Shown: piece after piece, positions 1 through 7,427 of the stretch
How positions within the stretch are numbered: the stretch's first letter is position 1
How the letters are laid out: each line of letters starts with the position of its first letter
NCBI RefSeq assembly: GCF_011752565.1
Contig: NZ_VWXK01000004.1
Coordinates: 214,342-278,341, forward strand
Length of the DNA stretch: 64,000 bases
Source of the DNA: Pantoea sp. Ap-967
GTDB lineage: Bacteria > Pseudomonadota > Gammaproteobacteria > Pseudomonadales > Pseudomonadaceae
Direction of reading: 5' to 3'
Program-made: the position numbers and the translations under genes
The notes under the pieces: model-generated
The model's database searches: none
Told to the model about the DNA's origin: nothing
Seen by the model: only the letters and a program-made list of their open reading frames with translations

Positions 1-1113
1 GACAAGCGACGGGAACAGGCAAAGGAAGGCGTCACGCCGAAGCGCATGACTCCGGTATGGCTCAATAGCGACGGCTCTGTGCGTACAGACGTAGCCCCTA
101 AAATCAAGGAAGCATTCGAGCTGTACGTCTCTGGCGTAGGCAAGTCCACAATCGCCAGGAGGATGCGTGAATCTGGCGTTGAGCGCCTTGCCAAGTGCAG
201 TGGCCCCTCCGTGGAAGGCTGGCTACGAAATGAAGCAGCCATTGGACGATGGGACGGCAATAACGTTTACCCCGCCATCATCGAACCGGCCCTGTTCTAC
301 AAGGCCCAGATCCATGCAGAGAAGGTGAAGACACAACGCCCGGTGAAGACCGCCAAACACTTTCTTGTCGGTTTGGTGAAATGCGGGTCATGCGGCAAGA
401 ACTACATCATCCAGAACAAGGATGGTAAGCCCCACTCCATGCGTTGCCGTATACGCCAGAACCTGAAGGGCTGCGATAACTCGCACATCGTCCCTAAGCC
501 AGTGATTGAGGCCATCTACCGCTGGACCTCCACGCAAGCGGCCTGGGATGCACTCACCCAACAGCAGATGAGCGTCAATGCGAAGGAGATCATCACTAAG
601 GAAGCTGAGCTTCTCGATCTCAGCAAGAGAGCACGCGAAATTGCAGACTTTATCGTCAAGATGGGGACCAAGCCTGAGCTTACGGAAGCATACGAAAAGG
701 TCACAGCGAGCCGTGACTCCCTTGAAAGCGAGCTGACAATTCTCCGTAAAACAGAGGATTCAACGTTCACCATGCACTGGAGCCAAGCGGCCAAGGCTGA
801 AGACCTCAAGAGAGACGACCCCCAGCGCCTTTCCGCCATGCTGCGTAGTGTTGGGTACGAAATCGTTGTAAATGCCGATGGCTGCATAACCACGACAGGA
901 TCAGATTGCCTTACATACCAATACGGTGGTGTAGACCGTGCCAGCGGCATGTACAAGGTCATGCGTGGAGACAAGATGCAGCTAGTGCACAAGCTCTCTT
1001 ATGACGTGTTCTCGGATGAGCAGGATGAGTGGCACGGCTACAACGACGACAGCCCGGCTGAGTCGGTCTGGCTGGACGAGGACTACAAGGATCTTCAGGA
1101 TCAACATAAGTAA
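1..1113 (+). CDS. Large serine recombinase, 3' part (5' end outside window)
   Basis: The frame is open from base 1, so the catalytic resolvase domain would lie upstream of the window; the first in-window Met (base 46) is probably internal. What is visible is the C-terminal architecture of large serine integrases: a Recombinase domain (KIKEAFELYVSGVGKSTIARRM, then an IGRWDGNNVYPAII-type stretch), a zinc-ribbon-like part (VKCGSCGKNY followed by a CRIRQNLKGC pair), then a charged segment predicted to be coiled coil (roughly 60 residues starting at KEIITKEAELL) and a variable tail. Such enzymes integrate and excise phages and islands using attP/attB. Its position at the edge of an accessory stretch suggests it marks one end of a mobile element. 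The acidic tail is unlike the core and may be element-specific. The family call is firm; activity cannot be judged without the N-terminus. Confidence 0.82.
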   Translation, partial: DKRREQAKEGVTPKRMTPVWLNSDGSVRTDVAPKIKEAFELYVSGVGKSTIARRMRESGVERLAKCSGPSVEGWLRNEAAIGRWDGNNVYPAIIEPALFYKAQIHAEKVKTQRPVKTAKHFLVGLVKCGSCGKNYIIQNKDGKPHSMRCRIRQNLKGCDNSHIVPKPVIEAIYRWTSTQAAWDALTQQQMSVNAKEIITKEAELLDLSKRAREIADFIVKMGTKPELTEAYEKVTASRDSLESELTILRKTEDSTFTMHWSQAAKAEDLKRDDPQRLSAMLRSVGYEIVVNADGCITTTGSDCLTYQYGGVDRASGMYKVMRGDKMQLVHKLSYDVFSDEQDEWHGYNDDSPAESVWLDEDYKDLQDQHK

Positions 1114-1550
1114 CCCTGAGGAGCAAATCTTGTGAAGGGGGTAGCGGATGAAAAATCCGCCTTGGGGCTGCGTCCGAGAGAAAATAGTGCAAACCACTCG
1201 GCTCTAGGCCTACAGCGATTACCCACTATTCACCCACAAAGTACGCACAAGTTATCCACAGGCGCTTGTGTTGCAAAGACCACAAGACCTCATTATCTTG
1301 TATCCCAGAAACGCAAAACCCCCATATCTTGGGGGTTGTAGAGGTAAGCCAGCGAGCTGAGCACGGTCTGTCGCCAAACTTCACGTGCCCTGCTCGCCCT
1401 CCCCGATACGCGCATTTCTAAGAACGCATGAATCTGGGTAGGCGGTCATTAAGCCAAGAGCGTGACCGTCACGTCAATACACGTAAAGTGTAAAAGGCGT
1501 CACGCCCAGAGGATTGCACACACTGCAGATCCTCAAGAGGCCATATCTAC
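1114..1550. other. Non-coding stretch after the recombinase gene
   Basis: I see no convincing gene between the recombinase stop and the small gene at 1551. Besides the C5/G5 hairpin, the stretch includes a GTTATCCACA motif near 1250-1259, which resembles a DnaA-type box by chance or design. Recombination sites of large serine integrases are usually close to the gene, so an att site might lie here, but I cannot identify one. Confidence 0.3.
1317..1337. terminator. Hairpin with C5/G5 stem, possible terminator
   Basis: AACCCCC (1317-1323) pairs with GGGGGTT (1331-1337) around a 7-base loop. It lies about 200 bp downstream of the serine recombinase gene. There is no T-run on either strand, so it could also be part of an attachment site rather than a terminator. 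Confidence 0.35.
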
Positions 1551-1697
1551 ATGCGTAGACGCCATCCTCGCCGCTCGTCGGCAGCTCGCAACAAAACCGT
1601 GTACGTTCACGCCTACCCACGTTTCCGCTTCGGCCGCTGGGAGCACGTCTGCCAGCACTACCGTAGCGCTCCGTATCAGCTGGCATTCGAGTTCTAA
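1551..1697 (+). CDS. Small basic protein of unknown function (48 aa)
   Basis: A 48-codon frame from ATG 1551 to TAA 1697, preceded by AAGAGG about 10 bases upstream. The product starts with a run of arginines (MRRRHPRR) and continues with an aromatic-rich segment (VYVHAYPRFRFGRWEHV) and ends AFEF. A 10-bp perfect hairpin follows nine bases after the stop, which supports a real transcription unit. Highly basic small proteins like this are common on phage and island DNA, but I do not recognise the family. An overlapping longer frame in another phase (1462-1719) has poorer composition and was not chosen. Confidence 0.4.
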   Translation: MRRRHPRRSSAARNKTVYVHAYPRFRFGRWEHVCQHYRSAPYQLAFEF

Positions 1698-1705
1698 GCC
1701 AATCA

Positions 1706-1728
1706 GGCCACACCCGTAGGGTGTGGCC
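1706..1728 (+). terminator. Perfect 10-bp hairpin
   Basis: GGCCACACCC (1706-1715), loop GTA, GGGTGTGGCC (1719-1728). It lies just after the 48-codon gene and before the gene at 1763. No T-run follows, so termination efficiency is uncertain. Confidence 0.5.
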
Positions 1729-1762
1729 ACCCACCCATTAGAGCACCACGGAGAGGTAACAC

Positions 1763-2041
1763 ATGAATCAACACGAAGAAGGCTTGGTAAGACAGTACAG
1801 AGGCGTCATCAGCGCTCTCGGCGTCGTTGCAATGAAAGGCGAGGACGTGACTGAACGAGTGAAAAAAGCGGTCACAGAACACTGCGAACACTTCCGAATC
1901 CTGAAGTCGAGCGAGCCTCAGAACAACCTCATTGCCTACCGGGCAGCACTGAAGATGGCAAGCCACACGACCCATGAATCCCAGCCCCAGGTTAAAGCAA
2001 CCTACGATTACGCCCTGAGTATTTGCCCGACCGAGCTGTAA
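1763..2041 (+). CDS. Hypothetical protein (92 aa)
   Basis: ATG at 1763 follows a GGAGAGGTAA ribosome-binding region 6-8 bases upstream. The 92-residue product is polar and predicted soluble and helical, with no signal peptide or membrane segment (MNQHEEGLVRQYRGVISALG at the start, ending SICPTEL). It has two cysteines, one in the ends of its helical middle (EHCEHFRIL) and one at the C-terminus. I do not recognise the family. It sits between two other small orphan genes on the same strand, 18 bases before the next likely start, so they may be co-transcribed as island cargo. Confidence 0.6.
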   Translation: MNQHEEGLVRQYRGVISALGVVAMKGEDVTERVKKAVTEHCEHFRILKSSEPQNNLIAYRAALKMASHTTHESQPQVKATYDYALSICPTEL

Positions 2042-2059
2042 ACAACAAGGAATGTGCAG

Positions 2060-2314
2060 ATGGGCCTCAAGGACAAGATCAAGAGTAGACTCAAGCACGA
2101 CCGGCTAGCGAAATCGACTGTTGCGGTCGCCGGCCTAACCAGTGCTGCATCTACAGTTGTTGGAGTTGCGGCCTCAGCAGCTGCCCCGACCGGCCTATCT
2201 GCACTCACCGTCGCTTTAGGCATAACTAGCGCCCCGCTGGTCGTCGCGGCGGCCCCTATCTTCGGTGGGGTGGCGGTTGCCGCTGTGGCTGTAGCGGGAA
2301 CCGTCCGCTTTTAG
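2060..2314 (+). CDS. Small Ala/Val-rich hydrophobic protein (84 aa)
   Basis: An AAGGA box (2047-2051) eight bases upstream favours ATG 2060 over the in-frame GTG at 2054. After a basic N-terminus (MGLKDKIKSRLKHDRLAK) the rest is a long run of Ala, Val, Gly and Thr, enough for two membrane-spanning helices separated by a proline-containing stretch (TSAPLVVAAAPIF). This layout resembles small membrane-active peptides or glycine-zipper-like proteins, but no family is recognised. It follows the 92-aa gene by 18 bases and probably shares its transcript. Confidence 0.5.
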   Translation: MGLKDKIKSRLKHDRLAKSTVAVAGLTSAASTVVGVAASAAAPTGLSALTVALGITSAPLVVAAAPIFGGVAVAAVAVAGTVRF

Positions 2315-2409
2315 AACCAGATCCAGATGATGCTGCGGAGTCGCTTGGAGAAGATGGGAAATCGACTTGATATAGATACCCTGCCCCGCCGCCGATAGGA
2401 TTGAATCGC

Positions 2410-2523
2410 CCCGGCTTTTCTAGACCATTTTGAGCGGCTGCTTTTGGCCGCTAGCCGACATCGGCCAACGGCTGCAATGGGTCGTTAGCTGTCCCCCACG
2501 AAGAGCAGCTATGGGTCGATTGC
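2410..2523. repeat. Island-associated dispersed repeat, copy a
   Basis: Contains CCCGGCTTTTCTAGAC near its left end and ends with CAGCTATGGGTCGATTGC (2506-2523). The 18-base end recurs exactly at 9763-9780 and 14 of its bases recur inverted at 8452-8465. The element abuts the integrase remnant exactly at 2524, so it marks a recombination junction. Confidence 0.6.
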
Positions 2524-2612
2524 AACATGTCTCTCAACGCCTGCGGCCCTGCATAGCTCAGTTGCCTGCCGTAGCCGAAATTGCGGCCATCGCGTCTACC
2601 CACCAATGCCAT
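2524..2612 (-). pseudogene. 5' remnant of the tyrosine recombinase gene
   Basis: On the minus strand the first 29 or so codons match the start of the intact recombinase gene at 10086-11066 (MALVGRRDGRNFGYGRQLSY, then AGPQAL), beginning at the same ATG. At 2524 the homology stops abruptly against the dispersed repeat ending GGTCGATTGC. The upstream non-coding sequence (2613-3025) is also shared with the intact copy. It is therefore the leftover of a second recombinase gene whose 3' part was lost by recombination at the repeat. Confidence 0.8.
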
Positions 2613-3025
2613 GTCGAATCACCTCATCGCCTGGTCTCCGATCCTCGCCCCACGTCATCCTGCCAAGAATGTTGAGTGTTATCAGGGATCAAGGCCCCTG
2701 CGACCTGTGGGGAATGTCGTCTACGCGGGACTGGCTGCTCCTTACGACCGAGAGCAAGGGCATCTCATGATCTGGCCTCCTGAGCACCGTTACCGGTGGG
2801 CGGGTGGAGGCAGCATTGGCTGACGAGACCAGTGCCTGAAGATCCTGAGCCGGGTGAACACAGCAATGCGATGACCGGGGCATGCCTGACTGTCAGTCAG
2901 GTGCAGTCCATTCCTTGGTCTGCGGCACCATCATCTACATCACTGTTGCTGGTGGCATCGGCGTTTGTCACGAGGGGAATTGCCGCAAAGCCATCTGCGA
3001 TCAGGGCGACTGCAGCGTATGAATG

Positions 3026-3850
3026 TCAGTCCAGCGCAAGTGTGCCCGAAGGCAGTCGATGATCCGCTTCAAGGGTTTTAAAGTACTCGGTGCTTTTCTC
3101 AAGGATCGCTCGCCACTGCGGGAGCTGGCTCTGGTCAAAGTGCAGCTTCAATATGAAACCGTTAGGCCAGGTCATCTGCATGATGCATTGTTGGTTTTTC
3201 GCGTTCACGACGGGGTCGTAGCCGAATGCAATCGGGTCACCCTGGCATCCAAAGTACACCGGCAGGCCATCGGGGTAGCGGATGCCCAGATCGGTCGAGC
3301 GAAAATAGCTCGGTTTGCCGGGCACTGCATACTCCTGCAGGGAGGGGATGGCGGATACCGGCTGCGGGGCGCTTCTGCGGCGGACCATGTCTTGCTCAAG
3401 CTCTTCGACACGGACCGGGCGAACGTTCGGGTCGTTCTGGTAGAACTCGAAGAGGACGATATCACGCCCTTTCTGATCATTGCTCAGAACGCCTTGCTTC
3501 CTTTGCTCGGGCGTTGCCGGGGTGAAACCCGGGAACCACACAGCAAAGACCCTACCCCCTGACGCCGGCAAGGGCCCGGTTACGAACTCGGGCACGAAGT
3601 CATCAGGGATGGCCACTTTGAGCCCGGCCAGTTCGTACACCCAGCTGGTCGCACCGGGCCGGGGCCCCTTGATCTGGTAGGTACAGTTGTTCTCTTTTTC
3701 GCACATGACTCTGAAGAAGTCTTGCTTGGCCGGCTGCTCTTGGGCAGACGAGTTGCCCGGATAGAGTGATACCAGCCCGAACAGGCCGGCCAGCGCAGCA
3801 TTGCCGGCTTTGAAGTGCAGCGGTTTGTCAGTATTCACAGTGGTGGTCAT
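3026..3850 (-). CDS. Predicted exported protein of unknown function (274 aa), copy 1
   Basis: The product has an N-terminal hydrophobic stretch (about residues 16-32) ending in SSAQEQ, consistent with a signal peptide although the N-terminus is only weakly basic. The mature part has several cysteines (MCEKENNCTY, YFGCQGD, NQQCIMQM) that could form disulfides in the periplasm. No catalytic motif is seen. A nearly identical paralogue is encoded at 11479-12303; most differences lie in the N-terminal 35 residues. In both copies the frame continues for another 42 codons after the TGA stop. The gene has been retained intact in both copies of the 2 kb repeat, which suggests selection, for example as an immunity-like or inhibitor protein, but that is a guess. 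Confidence 0.75.
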   Translation of the reverse strand: MTTTVNTDKPLHFKAGNAALAGLFGLVSLYPGNSSAQEQPAKQDFFRVMCEKENNCTYQIKGPRPGATSWVYELAGLKVAIPDDFVPEFVTGPLPASGGRVFAVWFPGFTPATPEQRKQGVLSNDQKGRDIVLFEFYQNDPNVRPVRVEELEQDMVRRRSAPQPVSAIPSLQEYAVPGKPSYFRSTDLGIRYPDGLPVYFGCQGDPIAFGYDPVVNAKNQQCIMQMTWPNGFILKLHFDQSQLPQWRAILEKSTEYFKTLEADHRLPSGTLALD

Positions 3851-4148
3851 TCCATTGGTTCAAGTCGCATCTTCCCTGGTTTTTCGAGGTGACGCCGAGC
3901 GCCGCGTTTCAGCGCAGCAACGCTTGAGCCGTTTGCTGCCACTGGTATCCACGGCGAGGTAGCGCCCGATCATTCCAGCGTTTGGATGGATCTCAATGGC
4001 AGTGCGCAGAGTCGTCGTTGCGGGCACGCAACGCAGCCCTCTCCCTAGACGGGTAATTGCCTCGTCAGTTTCAGCAATCCCTGAAAAACAGGGAGGGGGC
4101 GTGTGCTAGGCTCGCGGTGCATCTGCCGGCCTGCACCGCGAGGGAAAA

Positions 4149-4415
4149 ATGCTGGAAATCGAAGTATCGACCGTCGCCGACCAGAGCCTTTTCGAGCAAT
4201 CGGCGTGCACCCTGAAAACCGGGCTGGGCGGGCGCTGGACGCAGCGCCTGGACGGGCTGGATGAGCGCTACTGGGACCTGCTGGTCGAAACGCAGATCAT
4301 CACCTTGCACCTGCAGCATTATCTGGGGATCTGCGTGCTGATCCCTTCGGGTTGTGAACAGCTGGCTGCGCGGGTCCGCCAGTTGCTCGGCGGCCAGGTG
4401 AGCCGGCAGCACTGA
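4149..4415 (+). CDS. Hypothetical protein (88 aa), intact copy
   Basis: ATG 4149 follows GAGGGAAAA. The 88-residue product is soluble, with a central segment RWTQRLDGLDERYWDL, then ETQIITLHLQHYLGICVLIP, and a short helical C-terminus. I do not recognise the family with certainty; small proteins of this look occur widely in pseudomonads as uncharacterised genes. A second copy at 12604-12859 has lost its start codon and carries an 11-base deletion, so only this one is expected to be expressed. It is followed within 25 bases by a REP element. Confidence 0.55.
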   Translation: MLEIEVSTVADQSLFEQSACTLKTGLGGRWTQRLDGLDERYWDLLVETQIITLHLQHYLGICVLIPSGCEQLAARVRQLLGGQVSRQH

Positions 4416-4439
4416 TGGCCTCATCGCCGGTGCTATCTA

Positions 4440-4480
4440 CCGCGTCGCTTGCTTCGCGGGCAAGCCCGCTCCCACAGGGA
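4440..4480. repeat. REP element
   Basis: GCTTCGCGGGCAAGCCCGCT followed by CCCACAGGG is the P. putida REP type: a short palindrome with a conserved tail. It is part of the 2 kb repeat; the other copy is at 12882-12923. Confidence 0.8.
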
Positions 4481-4694
4481 ATTGAGGCGCACCTGCTGGC
4501 ACTGTTCCCTGCGCGACAGCGCAGCCCGTAGGGCGGGGTGATCTCCCACCGTGAGTGCGTTGGCTGGGAAAAGAGCATATTGGACAACAGCTTGAGCTCA
4601 GCGGGCTGCTTCATAGCGGGAAACACCCGGCAACTGTTCTCTAGGGAAACCCAGCCGAACATTTCTTACCATAGCGGCCAGCAAAGGAGCCGCC

Positions 4695-5087
4695 GTGGTC
4701 ACCACCCCATCCCTCATCTTCAAGATGAAGCCAGCCGACCTGGTAGAGCACCCCACTGGTGGCATCGTCTTTGGTGTGATCCCACCTATTTCTGCCATGA
4801 ACCTCAACCTTGCCGAAGCCAAGGTCTATGTCAAAGTCGGCCAGCACTTTCAAGGCAAGGGAGGGCATGCCAGCGGTCACGGCATTCTGCACATCTGGCA
4901 CGGTAAAAAAGCCTTTCTCCGCAAGCGTGAAATCAGTAGCCCTGACCAGTTGGCTGCCTTCATTGCCTCGCTCATGGTACTAGGCACCGAGATCTATCAC
5001 GATGCCAACCATCCTTCAGCTTCAAAAGCGCATCACGCTGCTGCGAACGGTAGATGGCACGCTGACGCTGGAACCCCGCGAAGGTGA
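4695..5087 (+). CDS. Hypothetical protein (130 aa)
   Basis: GTG 4695 has a strong AAAGGAG box six bases upstream, which decides the start. The product is soluble with a His- and Gly-rich centre (GGHASGHGILHIWHGKKAF) and a helical segment after it (SPDQLAAFIASLMVLG). I do not recognise the family. Its last 86 bases overlap another frame starting at ATG 5002, and the C-terminus (from NHPSASKAHH on) has a lower-quality composition than the rest, so a frameshift near 5000 that once joined the two frames is possible. Confidence 0.55.
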   Translation: MVTTPSLIFKMKPADLVEHPTGGIVFGVIPPISAMNLNLAEAKVYVKVGQHFQGKGGHASGHGILHIWHGKKAFLRKREISSPDQLAAFIASLMVLGTEIYHDANHPSASKAHHAAANGRWHADAGTPRR

Positions 5088-5250
5088 CCGGGTGCTCGGC
5101 TTCCACTACTCCGTGGTCACCTGGACGCCCCAGCCCACCGCGCGTGGTACCAAAGTCGGTGAAATCATGATCGATTGGGCAAAAGAAAAGGCGACCCTTT
5201 CGGGGTCGCCTTTGGATGTTACTGAGGCTGTAGTCGCAGCGATTCTTTAG
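5002..5250 (+). CDS. Hypothetical protein (82 aa), overlapping the previous frame
   Basis: ATG 5002 opens an 82-codon frame with plausible beta-rich composition (LLRTVDGTLTLEPREGD, then VVTWTPQP). A rho-independent terminator-like hairpin (5190-5210) lies inside its last 20 codons, which argues that the true coding region ends earlier or that the 3' end was replaced. It may be the second half of a frameshifted gene begun at 4695, or an independent translationally coupled gene. No family recognised. Confidence 0.35.
   Translation: MPTILQLQKRITLLRTVDGTLTLEPREGDRVLGFHYSVVTWTPQPTARGTKVGEIMIDWAKEKATLSGSPLDVTEAVVAAIL
5187..5213 (+). terminator. Rho-independent terminator-like hairpin
   Basis: GGCGACCC (5190-5197) pairs with GGGTCGCC (5203-5210), flanked by AAA and TTT. 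It lies in the 3' end of the 82-codon frame. Confidence 0.65.
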
Positions 5251-5516
5251 TTTCCGGATCTACGATCCATCAGGTCAGAACCCAGTCAAATCATCGGCCT
5301 TATGGTGGGGCCTATCGACTGTCCCTACGTCAGTGAGCGCCAGCTTCACTGCTGCCAGATTCGGGGGGCCAATTACTGGCAAGCCATGCCCAAAAATGCG
5401 CGTTTGCAGTCCTCGGGGAACATTCTCGAAGATTTGCCCTTAAAGGTCAAACCACCTGTTATTGGCAATTTGTTTCAGTGAACGACTGACACCAGCGCCT
5501 TGTTGCAGACACAAAA

Positions 5517-5540
5517 AAGGCCTGCATCGCTGCAAGCCTT
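5517..5540 (-). terminator. Terminator hairpin next to a tRNA 3'-end fragment
   Basis: On the minus strand AAGGCTTGCA, loop GCGA, TGCAGGCCTT is followed by TTTT. It lies seven bases beyond a 15-base copy of the tRNA-Thr 3' end, the same order (tRNA end, then terminator) seen at the real tRNA-Thr gene. Confidence 0.6.
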
Positions 5541-5546
5541 GATAGG

Positions 5547-5561
5547 TGGTGCCGGAGACAG
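5547..5561 (-). other. 15-base copy of the tRNA-Thr 3' end (possible att site)
   Basis: TGGTGCCGGAGACAG is identical to 14681-14695, the 3' end (including CCA) of the tRNA-Thr gene, in the same orientation. Duplicated tRNA ends are the usual trace of integration by tyrosine recombinases. The sequence beyond 5561 does not continue as tRNA. Confidence 0.5.
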
Positions 5562-5830
5562 ACGGACGGTTGTTGGCCGTGAGGGCGCGGTTTTCGCGGG
5601 GCTGGAATTTGGTGGATTTTTTGGCGTACCTCAAAGGGTATCTATAAAAAATCAGCTAGTTATGGCTTTCAATGGAATCGAATCGGGAATTGCGGAGGCT
5701 CCTCCCACCCACTTCAAATGGTACCTAAGGAAAGGCAGAAACGACCCATAGCGGACACCCATTCAAGTAAGAAGCTCGGAACAGCACATGACTTGTTGAT
5801 TCAGCAGGGACCTGTGGGATCGTGCAAGCC

Positions 5831-5900
5831 TGACGACAGGCCGCTTTCGACCCGAAGCTGCCCTTCATGTCGGGCAGCTTATGGCCTGAGGCTGTCATTG
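5831..5900. repeat. Left arm of an imperfect inverted repeat around two nuclease genes
   Basis: TGACGACAGGCCGCTTTCGA and the next 50 bases match the reverse complement of 8373-8441 (core: CGACCCGAAGCTGCCCTTCA on this side). The two arms enclose the genes at 5924 and 7428. Confidence 0.6.
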
Positions 5901-5923
5901 AGGTCTATAAAACCAAAGGCGAT

Positions 5924-7141
5924 TCATTCAGCAGTTACCATCTCAAAGAGAAACTGATCGGTACTCTTCCCAGCCGCCATGAGTGGCAATGAAAGTTCAG
6001 CTACAAGTGAGTTATTGTGAGTTGAGAAAAACTCACTGGCAATATCGTCCAAGTCGCCTCCGGCAGCTTGGACATGCAAATCAATGAGGGATCGACGAGT
6101 CGACAGCAAGACAATCGGCCCTCTACCATCACGAGAATGTATCTCCAGCACCCACTTGTCGCTCTCATGAATATTGAGCTTCTCGCACAATCCTAATAGA
6201 TAGTCACGAGCTTCTTGTCGGATTTCTTCATTGAACCATAAGCCAATACCAACAGAGAGATCCGGGATTCCGGCGGTGAGCGGCCCAATGTAGTCGTAAA
6301 CTTCTCCGGCAATGGTGCCGCTCCACAAAATTAGTTGAGCATCATGACACTTGAAACCGTCATTGGTAAGCGTCAAGCCACAAAAAGTAGGCCAGATGAA
6401 GTCTCCGCCACTACCTCCACGAGGAGCTCGAAGTTTGTCAAGATGTGTCCTCTGTAGCTCGATTCTCAAGCAGTTGTCTGCAATTCTACCCAGCCCTGAC
6501 AACCCTTGAGTAAGTCTTTGATAGGCCGGATAGGCGGTAATGTCAGCCAGATCGATACGAGTTCCGTTCATGCTATTGTCTCCAAGGAATTTCTTCAATT
6601 GCTCAGTAAGATAGTTCAATGCACTAGTCGGTGAGCGATGATCCTTAAATTCGCGCAAGTACTTTTCAATAGAGCGCCAATGCAAGGTTTTATGAGTCCA
6701 GTCTGATGGTGGCAACGTAGAATGTGTAATTAAGACAAGGCCGCCAAACGTCTCCTTCCGACTTCTACGGTATGACTGATACATGGACAGCTGATCTACT
6801 CTCCCCAACTCATCTTGGTATTGGGTAAATCCAGCTGCAATTTTGCTCTCGATGATCAGAAAAAAATTAGAGCATCGCCCAATCAGGTCTGGGCGCTTAC
6901 CCTCCGCCCCATGGTCGCCAGGACCGATGACGTACTGAGTTTCCCAGACAATGGAATTGAGATTATTCAACTCACCAAGTTGGGCCGGTGCTAATTTGAA
7001 GAGATCAGTCAGGACCTCTGCGACTCGACCACCAAGCGTTACCTGACGCAGCCACTCGGCAAAGAGTTCGGTGAGGAAGTCCTCAAGGGGTGTCCGAAAT
7101 TCGTTCTGTCGGAACGCGAATAAGCGATCAAAAAAACTCAT
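5924..7141 (-). CDS. PD-(D/E)XK nuclease superfamily protein (405 aa)
   Basis: The N-terminal third has the nuclease fold signature: a conserved Glu in an early helix (FRTPLEDFLTELFAEW, about residues 16-30), then KRPDLIG with Asp85, IIESK with Glu98 and Lys100, and a Gln in the following helix (DQLSMYQSY, Gln117). This pattern fits the PDDEXK_4-type family of stand-alone nucleases often found in defence islands. The C-terminal 270 residues are a separate soluble region with no motif I recognise. The gene is visibly richer in A+T than the core and lies 286 bases downstream of a second nuclease-like gene on the same strand, with both between inverted repeats. A role in phage defence is inference from fold and context. 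Confidence 0.7.
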   Translation of the reverse strand: MSFFDRLFAFRQNEFRTPLEDFLTELFAEWLRQVTLGGRVAEVLTDLFKLAPAQLGELNNLNSIVWETQYVIGPGDHGAEGKRPDLIGRCSNFFLIIESKIAAGFTQYQDELGRVDQLSMYQSYRRSRKETFGGLVLITHSTLPPSDWTHKTLHWRSIEKYLREFKDHRSPTSALNYLTEQLKKFLGDNSMNGTRIDLADITAYPAYQRLTQGLSGLGRIADNCLRIELQRTHLDKLRAPRGGSGGDFIWPTFCGLTLTNDGFKCHDAQLILWSGTIAGEVYDYIGPLTAGIPDLSVGIGLWFNEEIRQEARDYLLGLCEKLNIHESDKWVLEIHSRDGRGPIVLLSTRRSLIDLHVQAAGGDLDDIASEFFSTHNNSLVAELSLPLMAAGKSTDQFLFEMVTAE

Positions 7142-7427
7142 ACCTTTCCTTGGCCGTTGGGTACAAGAGCAGATTCTGGCATATTCAGGCGCTCTTTAGC
7201 AGGCAAAATGCCATTAATGCCGTTAGAAACGCGCTCATTTGTTCGCCTACCTCAAAAAGACCTCCGAGAGCAAAAACTGGAATTAGACATAATCTCCGCT
7301 TTTGGCCCCTTTCATCTCGTAGTCAGCAGCAGAAAACGACCAGAAGAGACCGTAATCCTATCTCGTCAGCGCTCCATTCACTGGAAGATATTGGCTGACC
7401 ATGGCTTTGCTGGCGGGTGGCATCCAG

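Larger units (their letters stand above)
2524..4535. repeat. Direct repeat of about 2 kb, left copy
   Basis: Aligns base by base, with scattered substitutions and small indels, to 10979-12990. It holds the 5' remnant of a tyrosine recombinase gene, a 274-codon gene and an 88-codon gene, and ends in a REP sequence. The offset between the copies is about 8,455 bp. Confidence 0.9.
5251..5923. other. Non-coding island DNA
   Basis: No gene is supported here. The stretch contains the terminator hairpin (5517-5540), the tRNA-Thr end copy (5547-5561) and the left arm of an inverted repeat (5831-5900). Short open frames in it lack ribosome-binding sites. Confidence 0.5.

Noticed and set aside
1132..1341. 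Small plus-strand frame after the recombinase gene
   Set aside because: No ribosome-binding site, unnatural composition, and the C5/G5 hairpin lies within it.
5500..5751. 83-codon plus-strand frame
   Set aside because: It runs through the terminator and the tRNA-end copy and has no upstream ribosome-binding site.
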